Below, piece by piece: positions 16,182 to 23,340 of a DNA stretch of 32,550 nt (within the stretch, counting starts at the first letter, position 1; each line of letters opens with the position of its first letter). The notes under the pieces are model-generated. The model ran no database searches and was not told where the DNA came from. It saw nothing but the letters and a program-made list of their open reading frames with translations. The translations under genes were made by a program, and so were the position numbers. The stretch is from Microbacteriaceae bacterium PS02332 (GTDB lineage Bacteria > Actinomycetota > Actinomycetes > Actinomycetales > Microbacteriaceae): the NCBI GenBank assembly GCA_029959645.1, contig JASCOJ010000019.1, forward strand, positions 1 through 32,550, written 5' to 3'.

Positions 16182-17156
16182 ATGCAGAAGTCCATGAAGA
16201 TCGGGATCGTGGCGGCGCTCGTCGCCGTGGTGGCGGCGCCGATGGTGCCCGCCGCCGCGTCGGCAGCACCGGGCGGACCGGCCGCGGCGTCGTCCGGCCA
16301 GGGCCACGGGCACGGCCGGGGGCCGGGGCACGGGCACGGAGCGCCGGGGCACGGAGTCCCGACGAAGTCCGGGCCGACGAGCATCGCCTACGTCGAGGTG
16401 AACAACGACGAGCTCCGGAACGTCGGCCGGTACACGCTCGAGAGCGGCGCGAACGCGTTCGACGTGGCGATCATCTTCGCCGCGAACATCAACAACGACA
16501 ACGGCCGGGCCGTCCTGTACGCCAACGAGAACGTGCAGCGCACGCTCGACCAGGCCGCCACGCAGATCCGCCCGCTGCAGGCCCAGGGCATCAAGGTCAC
16601 GCTGTCGGTGCTCGGCAACCACCAGGGCACCGGCCTGGCGAACTTCACCTCGAAGGCCGCCGCGCGGGACTTCGCTGCGCAGGTCTCGGCGACCGTGGCG
16701 AAGTACGGGTTGGACGGCGTCGACCTCGACGACGAGTACTCGGACTACGGCGCGAACGGCACCCCGCAGCCGAACGACCAGTCGATCGGCTGGCTCGTCT
16801 CGGCGCTCCGCGCGGACATGCCCGGCAAGATCATCTCGTTCTACGACATCGGCCCGTCGTCGACGTCGCTGCAGCACGAGAAGCCGTCGATCGGGCAGAA
16901 GCTCGACTACGCCTGGAACCCGTACTACGGCACCTACACGGCCCCGACGATCCCGGGCCTGCCGAAGTCGAAGGTCTCGGCCGCCGCGGTCGACATCCAG
17001 AACACCCCGGCGGACCTCGCCGTCACGCTCGCGCAGCGCACGAAGGCGGACGGGTACGGCGTCTTCATGACGTACAACCTGCCGGACGGCGACGTCAGCC
17101 CGTACGTGTCCGGGTTCACGAAGGTGCTGTACGGCCAGAGCGCCGTCTACAAGTGA
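16182..17156 (+). CDS. Secreted GH18 endo-beta-N-acetylglucosaminidase (Endo H-like)
   Basis: A 324-aa enzyme that should cut the GlcNAc-beta-1,4-GlcNAc core of high-mannose N-glycans. It has a Sec signal peptide (MQKSMKIGIVAALVAVV.., likely cleaved after AAASA, about residue 28), so it works outside the cell. A striking Gly/His-rich linker (about 39-58, HGHGRGPGHGHG) leads to the barrel starting at TSIAYVEVNNDELRNVGRY (66-84). The GH18 signature is LDGVDLDDE (177-185) with catalytic Glu185 and Asp183, in the Endo H form DGVDxDDEYxxYG; NAFDVAIIFAANIN and GIKVTLSVLGNHQGTGLANF also match Endo H rather than chitinases. Length is typical of single-domain Endo H types. AGGAG (16171-16175) precedes the ATG. 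It is the only secreted enzyme in the cluster. Confidence 0.92.
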   Translation: MQKSMKIGIVAALVAVVAAPMVPAAASAAPGGPAAASSGQGHGHGRGPGHGHGAPGHGVPTKSGPTSIAYVEVNNDELRNVGRYTLESGANAFDVAIIFAANINNDNGRAVLYANENVQRTLDQAATQIRPLQAQGIKVTLSVLGNHQGTGLANFTSKAAARDFAAQVSATVAKYGLDGVDLDDEYSDYGANGTPQPNDQSIGWLVSALRADMPGKIISFYDIGPSSTSLQHEKPSIGQKLDYAWNPYYGTYTAPTIPGLPKSKVSAAAVDIQNTPADLAVTLAQRTKADGYGVFMTYNLPDGDVSPYVSGFTKVLYGQSAVYK

Positions 17157-17170
17157 GGACCGATTGATCG

Positions 17171-20100
17171 ATGAGTGACGCACGCCGTGGCGGCCCGACG
17201 ACCGCGGTCGCAGCCCGGAACGGGGTCGGGTTCGTCTCGCAGGAGGCGACCCCGATCGCACAGACCGACGCGCGGGGGACCGTGCAGGTCCTCCCCGAGC
17301 ACGCCGGACGGGAGGTCGGGCCCACCGACGTCCTGACCTGGGTCTGGTTCCCGGAGCGGTCGCTGCCCGAGGGACAGACCGAACCGACGGTCCCGGACCT
17401 CGACGGGTTCTGGGCCGCCACGGCGTTCGCACTCGACGTCGTCTTCACCGACGGCACCCGGCTGAGCGCGTGCGGTGCCCGCGACCAGTACGGCGACGCC
17501 GTCACCCCCGAGGGGCAGGACGACGCCCGCAAGCAGTGGGTCGACCAGTGGAACCGACGGACCGTCGACCTGTCGGCGCATGCCGGCAAGGTGGTGGACC
17601 GCCTGGAGGCCCGGCTCGGCCGCGCGGACCGGCCCGCGCCCGCAGCGGGGTCCGGCCGCGCCGTACGCGGCTGGCTCGACGACGTGCGGATCGAGCCGGC
17701 CGGTCCCGGGACCGGTGCCGTGCCTCCCGGCCGTCGCCCGCTCGACTTCGTCCGCACCACCCGCGGCACGCACTCGTCGGGCACGTTCTCGCGGGGGAAC
17801 ACCGCCCCGCTCGTCGGGCTCCCGCACGGCGGCGTGTTCGGCCTCCCGATGACGAGGGCGTCGGACAACCGGTGGCCGTACGCCTACCAGGAGCACAACC
17901 GGCCGAGCGACAACCGGCCGACGATCCAGGCGTTCGCCACCAGCCACCTGCCGTCGCCCTGGATGGCCGACCGCGGGGTGTTCCAGGTGATGCCGTCCCC
18001 GCTCGCCTCGCCTCACCTGGACCGGACCGCCCGCGCGCTCGGGTTCGACCACATCGACGAGCTCGACGGCCCGCACCGCTACCGGGTCGCCCTCGACGAG
18101 GGCGTCACCGCCGAGATGACCGCGGGGGAGTTCGCCCTCGGCTTCCGGTTCACCGGCGTCCGCAGCGTCGTGCTCGACCACCACGGCGTCCTCCGCTCGT
18201 GCACGGTCCGGCTCGAGGACGGCACGGCGGTGATCGACGCCCTGCTCGACGACCGTGCCGAGACCCCGCCGCACCACGTCCACGTGCGGATCGCGAACGC
18301 GGTCGCGGACCACACGGCGTTCGTCGACGGCGAGCTCCGAGGCTGGATCGAGGTGACCGGGGACACCGACGTGCTGCTCGGCATCTCGACCGTGTCGGCC
18401 GCGGACGCCGTCGCGGACCTCGACGCCGCGGGCGACTTCGACACGATGCGCGAGCACGCGGAGGAACGCTGGATCGCGGAACTCGACGTGGTCCAGGTCG
18501 AGGGCGCCACCGAGGACCAGCTCGTCTCGCTGTACTCCGGGCTGTACCGCGCGTTCCTCTACCCGACCCGGGCCGGGGAAACGGCGCTGACGGGAAGCCC
18601 GAAGCACCGATCGCCCTACGGTTCCGTGCTCAGCGAGCCGGTCCGCGACGAGCCCGGGCCCGAGGTCGTCGACGGGCCGCTCACCACGACGAACGGGTTC
18701 TGGGACACCTACCGGACCGCCTGGCCGCTCCTCGCGCTCCTCACCCCGGACACCGCGGCCGACCTCGCCGAGGGCGTCGTCGGGCACTTCACCGACGGCG
18801 GTTGGACCCCGCGGTGGAGTGCGCCGGGCGCCGAGGACGTGATGACCGGCACCACGAGCGACACCGTCTTCGCCGACCTCGTGGCGAAGGGCGTCGACGC
18901 GTTCGACGTCGCGCAGGCGTACCGGTCGGCGCTGCGGAACGCGACCGTCCCGGCGCGGGACCGGCGGGTCGGGCGGAAGGGGAGCCTCCCGGGCCTGTTC
19001 CGCGGGTACGTCGACACGGCGACCGGCGAGGGGATGTCCTGGACCCTCGACGCGGCCGTCAACGACTGGGGCGTCGCCGTGCTGGCAGGCGCGATGGCGG
19101 ACCGTGCCGCGGCCGACGGTGACCCGGCCGGCGAGGCCCGGTACCGCGCCGAGCACGAGTGGTTCGCGCGTCGGTCCCTGCAGTACCGGAACGTCTTCGA
19201 CCGCGAGCGCGGGTTCTTCGTCGGCCGGACGCCGGACGGCGGCTGGCGCGGTACCGAACCGGACGATGCCTTCGACCCGGACGAGTGGGGGAGCGACTAC
19301 ACCGAGACGAACGCCTGGGGCACGATGTTCACCGCGCCGCACGACGGGGCCGGGGTCGTCGACCTGCACGGTGGACCCGCCGGGTTCGACGAGGCGTTCG
19401 CGCGCTTCTGGGCGCGCCGGGAGACCGGCGGCACCGACCGCTCCGGCTCGTACGGGTTCGCGATCCACGAGATGACCGAGGCCCGCGACATCCGGATGGG
19501 CATGCTCGGGTTGTCGAACCAGCCGGCGCACCACATCCCCTTCTTCCCGATGTCCACCGGCCGGCACGACGACGCGCACCGCATCGTCCGCGAGTGCCTC
19601 GAGCGGCTGTTCGTCGGGTCCGACATCGGCCAGGGGTACCCCGGTGACGAGGACAACGGCGAGATGAGCGGCTGGTACGTCTTCGCGACCATCGGGCTGT
19701 ACCCGCTGGCGCCGTCGACCGGGACCTACGTGATCGTGCCGCCGTCGGTCCGCCGGTCGGTGCTGCACCGGGAGGGAGGCCGGTCCACCGTCATCGAGAC
19801 CACCGGCAGCGGGGCGTTCATCGCCGCGGTCACCGTCGACGGAGCGCCGTGGGTGTCGATCAGCATCCCGCACGCCGTCGTCAGAGGCGCGTCGCACATC
19901 GTCGTCGCGCTGTCCGAGACGCCGACGGGGTGGGCGTCGGACACGCGGCCGGCGTCAGCCTCCGCCGTCCACGGGTACCGGGACACCCCGGACGACGTGC
20001 TGCCGGTCGGGGCGTCGCCGCTGACCGACAACACCGGGTCGACGCAGGTGGCGCTCGCCGCGGGGGAGTCGGTCGTGGTGCCGGTCACGGTGGCGGCGGC

Positions 20101-20344
20101 CTCGCTCGTCACCGTGACGGCCGCCGTCGCCGGCCGCTCGTCCTGGCGGATCACCCTGCGGGACGCCGAGGAACGCCTGGTGCACGAGCTCGACGGTCGC
20201 GACGAGGAGTTCACGTGGCCCGGGCAGACCCGCGTGTTCCCGTTCGCTGGCGGGGTCGACGGCGGGACGCTCACCTTCTCCGCGGTGGCGCCCGTCGTCC
20301 TGACGCAGCTGCAGCTCATCGCGGCCGACGAAGGAGCGCGCTGA
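17171..20344 (+). CDS. GH92 alpha-mannosidase, probably alpha-1,2-specific
   Basis: A 1057-aa calcium-dependent inverting alpha-mannosidase. After a beta-rich N-terminal region and the GH92 beta-sandwich come catalytic-domain landmarks: GLYRAFLYPTR (457-467), GFWDTYRTAWPLL (509-521), YTETNAWGTMF with Glu712 (expected general acid), AIHEM with His766-Glu767, SNQPAHHIPFF (782-792) and GDEDNGEMSGWY with Asp826/Asp828 (expected general base pair). The adjacent His-Glu corresponds by spacing to the pair described in the alpha-1,2-specific enzyme BT3990. An extra beta domain of about 150 residues follows. There is no signal peptide (starts MSDARRGGP), so unlike many GH92 enzymes it is probably cytoplasmic and acts on imported glycans. 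It starts 14 bases after GH18, with GAGGA overlapping that gene's stop. Confidence 0.92.
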   Translation: MSDARRGGPTTAVAARNGVGFVSQEATPIAQTDARGTVQVLPEHAGREVGPTDVLTWVWFPERSLPEGQTEPTVPDLDGFWAATAFALDVVFTDGTRLSACGARDQYGDAVTPEGQDDARKQWVDQWNRRTVDLSAHAGKVVDRLEARLGRADRPAPAAGSGRAVRGWLDDVRIEPAGPGTGAVPPGRRPLDFVRTTRGTHSSGTFSRGNTAPLVGLPHGGVFGLPMTRASDNRWPYAYQEHNRPSDNRPTIQAFATSHLPSPWMADRGVFQVMPSPLASPHLDRTARALGFDHIDELDGPHRYRVALDEGVTAEMTAGEFALGFRFTGVRSVVLDHHGVLRSCTVRLEDGTAVIDALLDDRAETPPHHVHVRIANAVADHTAFVDGELRGWIEVTGDTDVLLGISTVSAADAVADLDAAGDFDTMREHAEERWIAELDVVQVEGATEDQLVSLYSGLYRAFLYPTRAGETALTGSPKHRSPYGSVLSEPVRDEPGPEVVDGPLTTTNGFWDTYRTAWPLLALLTPDTAADLAEGVVGHFTDGGWTPRWSAPGAEDVMTGTTSDTVFADLVAKGVDAFDVAQAYRSALRNATVPARDRRVGRKGSLPGLFRGYVDTATGEGMSWTLDAAVNDWGVAVLAGAMADRAAADGDPAGEARYRAEHEWFARRSLQYRNVFDRERGFFVGRTPDGGWRGTEPDDAFDPDEWGSDYTETNAWGTMFTAPHDGAGVVDLHGGPAGFDEAFARFWARRETGGTDRSGSYGFAIHEMTEARDIRMGMLGLSNQPAHHIPFFPMSTGRHDDAHRIVRECLERLFVGSDIGQGYPGDEDNGEMSGWYVFATIGLYPLAPSTGTYVIVPPSVRRSVLHREGGRSTVIETTGSGAFIAAVTVDGAPWVSISIPHAVVRGASHIVVALSETPTGWASDTRPASASAVHGYRDTPDDVLPVGASPLTDNTGSTQVALAAGESVVVPVTVAAASLVTVTAAVAGRSSWRITLRDAEERLVHELDGRDEEFTWPGQTRVFPFAGGVDGGTLTFSAVAPVVLTQLQLIAADEGAR

Positions 20345-20352
20345 CCTCCGGG

Positions 20353-20401
20353 TTGACACTCTGGGCTACGGGTATTAGCTTCATGGCTACGACCCGTAGC
20401 C
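20353..20401 (+). promoter_or_regulatory. Promoter with two TetR-type operators
   Basis: TTGACA (20353-20358), 17-base spacer, TAGCTT (20376-20381). Two related 17-bp sites: GGCTACG-GGT-ATTAGCT (20364-20380, imperfect) and GGCTACG-ACC-CGTAGCC (20385-20401, perfect palindrome). Their centres are 21 bp apart, two helical turns. The first overlaps the spacer and -10, the second the expected transcription start. AGGAGG follows at 20402-20407. The likely ligand is the TetR protein encoded second in this operon. Confidence 0.8.
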
Positions 20402-20412
20402 AGGAGGCATGC

Positions 20413-21273
20413 ATGCTCGACCACATCACCCTCGACGGCGGCACGATCGCCGTCGACGTCACCGGGACCGGACCCCTCGTCGTCCTCGCCCACGGCATGG
20501 GCGACAGCCGTCACTCGTACCGGTTCCTCGTGCCGGAACTCGTCGCCGCCGGGTACCGCGTCGCGAACGTCGACCTGCGCGGCTGCGGCGACTCGAGCAC
20601 CGGATGGGCCGGCTACTCCCGCACCGACATCGCCGGGGACCTCGTCGCCGTCATCCGGCACCTCGGCGGCCCGGCCGTCGTCGTCGGCCAGTCCATCAGC
20701 GGCGGCGCGGCCACCATCGCCGCCGCGGACGCCCCCGGACTCGTCGCCGGCCTCGTGGAACTCGCGCCCTTCACCCGGGCCCAGTCGTTCGACCTCGGCG
20801 GGTTCCTCCGCAACCGGAACCGCCACCGCTCCGGCACCGTGCAACTCGCGAAGGTCATGACCGCCGGCAGCCTGCCCGGGTGGCTCGCGTACCTCGACAT
20901 CGCCGTCCCGACCAAGCCGTCCGACTGGGCGGGAGAACGCCGACGCATCGAGGACTCGCTCCGGCAGCCCGAGCGCATGGCCGTCCTCCGGGCGATGACG
21001 AAGACCTCCCCGGCCGACGCCGGCGCCCGGCTGGCCGACGTCCGGTGCCCGGTCCTCGTCGTCGAGGGCGGTGCCGACCCGGACTGGGCCGACCCCGCCG
21101 CCGAGGGTCGCCGTGTCGTCGGGGACCTGCCCAGCGGCCTCGGCGAGCTCGCCGTCATCGACGGCGCCGGGCACTACCCGCACACCGAGACGCCGGCCGA
21201 GGTGCTGGCGCTGCTGCTCCCGTTCCTCACCCGGGTGTGTGCGCCGAGTGCCGTGGCGGACGACCGTGCCTAG
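20413..21273 (+). CDS. Alpha/beta-hydrolase
   Basis: A 286-aa alpha/beta-hydrolase fold enzyme. The oxyanion-hole segment is AHGMGDS (26-32), the nucleophile elbow is VGQSISGG with Ser94, a plausible acid lies in VEGGADPDWAD, and the catalytic histidine is in GAGHYPHTETP. It could be an esterase, lactonase or similar; the natural substrate is not evident. AGGAGG five bases before ATG 20413 fixes the start; an in-frame ATG at 20383 would place the operator inside the gene and is rejected. It is co-transcribed with, and overlapped by, a TetR gene, a pairing often seen when a regulator senses the compound its partner degrades. Its own promoter separates it from the glycan cluster. Confidence 0.88.
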   Translation: MLDHITLDGGTIAVDVTGTGPLVVLAHGMGDSRHSYRFLVPELVAAGYRVANVDLRGCGDSSTGWAGYSRTDIAGDLVAVIRHLGGPAVVVGQSISGGAATIAAADAPGLVAGLVELAPFTRAQSFDLGGFLRNRNRHRSGTVQLAKVMTAGSLPGWLAYLDIAVPTKPSDWAGERRRIEDSLRQPERMAVLRAMTKTSPADAGARLADVRCPVLVVEGGADPDWADPAAEGRRVVGDLPSGLGELAVIDGAGHYPHTETPAEVLALLLPFLTRVCAPSAVADDRA

Positions 21274-21844
21274 GGCTGGCCTCGACGCGACGATCGTCAC
21301 GGAGACCGCCGCGGCCCTCGCCGACGAGCACGGCCTCGCGCAGCTCAGCATGAGCACCGTCGCGGACCGGCTCGGGGTCAAGCCGCCCTCGCTGTACAAG
21401 CACGTGGCGGGGTTGCCCGACCTGACCCGGCGGATCGCCGCGCTCGCCGCGGCCGAGCTCACGGAGGCGCTGACCGAGGCGACCCGGGGGCGTGACGGAC
21501 GGGATGCCCTCGCCGCCGCCGCGCACACGGTCCGTCGGTACGTGCAGGACCACCCTGGTCGCTACGCCGCCACCACGGGCAGCCGACCGGCCGACCCCGA
21601 CGACCCGCTCGCGACCGCCCTCGACCGGTCGCTGTCGTCGTTCGTCACCGTCCTGCGCGACTACGGGCTCGACCCGGCCGACGAGGTGCACGCGCTCCGG
21701 ATGCTCCGCAGCATGCTGCACGGGTTCGCCACGCTCGAGGTGTCCGGGGGGTTCCAGCTCGGCACCGACGTCGACGAGAGCTTCACGTGGATGATCGACT
21801 TCCTCGACCAGGGGTTGCGCGCGCGGGCGTCCGCCGGCGCCTGA
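21266..21844 (+). CDS. TetR-family regulator
   Basis: A 192-aa repressor. The helix-turn-helix is LSMSTVADRLGVKPPSLYKH near residues 27-47; the C-terminal part (HALRMLRSMLHGFATLEVSGGFQLG) resembles the WHG-type ligand domain. It starts at GTG 21266, inside the end of the hydrolase gene (eight-base overlap), so it is translated by coupling. It most likely binds the two palindromes at 20364-20401 and represses its own operon. The inducer is unknown, possibly a substrate of the hydrolase. Confidence 0.87.
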   Translation: MPRAGLDATIVTETAAALADEHGLAQLSMSTVADRLGVKPPSLYKHVAGLPDLTRRIAALAAAELTEALTEATRGRDGRDALAAAAHTVRRYVQDHPGRYAATTGSRPADPDDPLATALDRSLSSFVTVLRDYGLDPADEVHALRMLRSMLHGFATLEVSGGFQLGTDVDESFTWMIDFLDQGLRARASAGA

Positions 21845-21877
21845 TCGACGACGCCGACCCGGCACGGTCGACGGTCG

Positions 21878-22636
21878 TCACCGTCGGCGGGGCGCCACCC
21901 AGTCCGCGAACTCCGTCGCGATGATCCGCTCGTCGTGCACGTCGGCGGCCTCGGCGGACGCCAACCAGCGGATCGGGGCGCGCATGACGTCGGGGGAGAG
22001 CACGTCGAGCCCGTCGGGCCGTGCGGTGCCCTCGAGCATGCCGGTCGCCGTCGCACCGCCGGGCAGCAGGATGTTCGCCCGGACGGGGGTGTCCGCCAGG
22101 TCGGCCGCCATGATCCGGGCGAGTGCCTCCGCGCCCGCACGTGACGGGCCGTACGGGACGAACCCGCGCCGGTTCATGGTGCCGTGGTTCATGCTGATCG
22201 TGACGATGCGACCGCTGCCGGCCTGGAGCATGCGCGGAACCACCGCCCTCGCGACGAGGAAGTAGCCGGTCAGGTTCGTGTCGACCACGTCCCGGAAGCC
22301 GTCGGGCGTCACGTCCCAGAAGCCCTGCGGCGCGGTCATGAAGTCCGGGTTGACCGTGCGCATCCCGATCCCGGCGTTGTTCACCAGCAGGTCGATGCCA
22401 CCGAGCGCGTCCCACGCGGCGACGGTCCCGGCGGTGACGGATCCCTCGTCGCGGCTGTCCATGACGATCCCGATCGTGTCCGGCCCGATGGCCGACGCCG
22501 CTGCCGTGACCCGGTCCACCGACCGGCCGGTGACGGCGACCCGGGCGCCGGCCTCCGTGAGCCCCTCGGCCATCGCCAGCCCGAGACCCGAGGTCCCGCC
22601 GGTGATCAGTGCGCGTACGCCGTGCAGGTCGTCCAT
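21878..22636 (-). CDS. Short-chain dehydrogenase/reductase with Lys-to-Arg change
   Basis: A 252-aa SDR enzyme. The cofactor site is TGGTSGLG (12-19), the NNAG motif is at 86-89, the active-site Ser is Ser148 (VTISMNHG) and Tyr is Tyr162. The usual YxxxK lysine is arginine here (Y162-GPS-R166), so the proton relay may be altered. Gly-rich motif and Asp60 (VMDSRDEG) fit a classical SDR of about 250 residues. The substrate is unknown. GGAGG lies six bases before the ATG. It converges on the TetR gene with 33 bases between. Confidence 0.85.
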   Translation of the reverse strand: MDDLHGVRALITGGTSGLGLAMAEGLTEAGARVAVTGRSVDRVTAAASAIGPDTIGIVMDSRDEGSVTAGTVAAWDALGGIDLLVNNAGIGMRTVNPDFMTAPQGFWDVTPDGFRDVVDTNLTGYFLVARAVVPRMLQAGSGRIVTISMNHGTMNRRGFVPYGPSRAGAEALARIMAADLADTPVRANILLPGGATATGMLEGTARPDGLDVLSPDVMRAPIRWLASAEAADVHDERIIATEFADWVAPRRR

Positions 22637-22704
22637 GGTTCCTCCGGTCGTCGTCCTCCCGAGCCTACGAGCCCCGTCGCGGTACGGTGTGCAACGGGGG
22701 GATC

Positions 22705-23220
22705 ATGAGCGACACCATCACCACACCGGGCGGCAGCGCACCGGCCGGGCGCACGAAGCCGCTGTTCACCGCACACCGACCGACGTGGCAGTGGGCGGCC
22801 GTCGCGCTCGTCGGCGGCGTCATCGTGCTCATCGGGCTCGTCACCGCCCTGCAGGACGCCCTGTCCGGTCGACCGGACGCGCTCACGATGGCGGGCTTCT
22901 CCGTGTTCTTCTTCTGCGGCTTCGGCGTGCTCTGGCTCATCGCCGCGGCCATGATCCGCCGCTCGCGCATCGACGGCTTCGACCAGCACCTCAGTGTCGT
23001 GTCGGGCTTCCGGAAGGCCCGCGCCGTGCAGCCCGGGGACATCGGCCGGCTCGGGCTCGAGGTGCAGTCGCGCAACGGTGTGTCGTTCCAGACCGTCGTC
23101 GGCTGGGACCAGCGCGGACGCCGGCGGCTGGTCCGGGCCACCCGCGGGCACCCGGGCACCGACGAGGTCGAAGCCTGGCTCGCGTCCCGGTGCCCGAAGG
23201 AGTGGGCAGCGCTCGGCTGA
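22705..23220 (+). CDS. Two-helix membrane protein, hypothetical
   Basis: A 171-aa protein. A polar N-terminus (about 30 residues) precedes two transmembrane helices (about 30-50, WAAVALVGGVIVLIGLVTAL, and 62-85, MAGFSVFFFCGFGVLWLIAA). A C-terminal soluble domain (about 90-171) has beta-strand spacing reminiscent of PH-like membrane-associated domains (GDIGRLGLEVQSRNGVSFQT, then WDQRGRRRLVRA), ending in EVEAWLASRCPKEW. The ATG at 22705 has GGGGGG upstream; the frame is open earlier but would overlap the SDR gene head-on. No specific function recognised. Confidence 0.75.
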   Translation: MSDTITTPGGSAPAGRTKPLFTAHRPTWQWAAVALVGGVIVLIGLVTALQDALSGRPDALTMAGFSVFFFCGFGVLWLIAAAMIRRSRIDGFDQHLSVVSGFRKARAVQPGDIGRLGLEVQSRNGVSFQTVVGWDQRGRRRLVRATRGHPGTDEVEAWLASRCPKEWAALG

Positions 23221-23255
23221 CCGCACCCCGCCCCCGCCCCCGCCCGCCCGCCTCG

Positions 23256-23330
23256 CCCCGAGTCTCGCGCTACGCGACGAGTCTCGGGGTGCGGGCCGCG
23301 AGACTCGTAGCTCAGCCCGAGACTCGCCGA
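23256..23330. repeat. Nested palindromic intergenic repeat (four CGAG-N-CTCG units)
   Basis: Four 9-mers, CGAGTCTCG at 23259-23267 and 23278-23286, and CGAGACTCG at 23299-23307 and 23318-23326, spaced 19, 21 and 19 bases. Each 9-mer is itself nearly palindromic, each pair forms a small hairpin (arms CCCCGAGTCTCG/CGAGTCTCGGGG with one mismatch), and the two pairs are inverted copies of about 28 bp. It fills the gap between two converging genes and may act as a two-way terminator or be a dispersed REP-like element. Confidence 0.75.
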
Positions 23331-23340
23331 AGGGAGCGCG

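Noticed and set aside
19500-19560. SNQPAHH in GH92 where many family members have NEP, first read as loss of the catalytic acid and a mannosyl-phosphate uncapping enzyme
   Set aside because: Spacing from the DED base motif places the expected acid at Glu712 (YTETNAW), which is present, and the NQP form with an upstream His-Glu pair fits the alpha-1,2 subgroup. An uncapping role is not supported.
17147-19897. Long minus-strand open frame (916 codons) opposite GH92
   Set aside because: Low-complexity Arg/Val/Gly/Asp translation with no motifs, fully antisense to an intact glycosidase; a GC-driven shadow.
23221-23340. Possible CRISPR array from the regularly spaced CGAG-N-CTCG units
   Set aside because: Only four 9-bp units in inverted orientation with 10-12 bp between them and no cas genes; the inverted symmetry points to a palindromic repeat.
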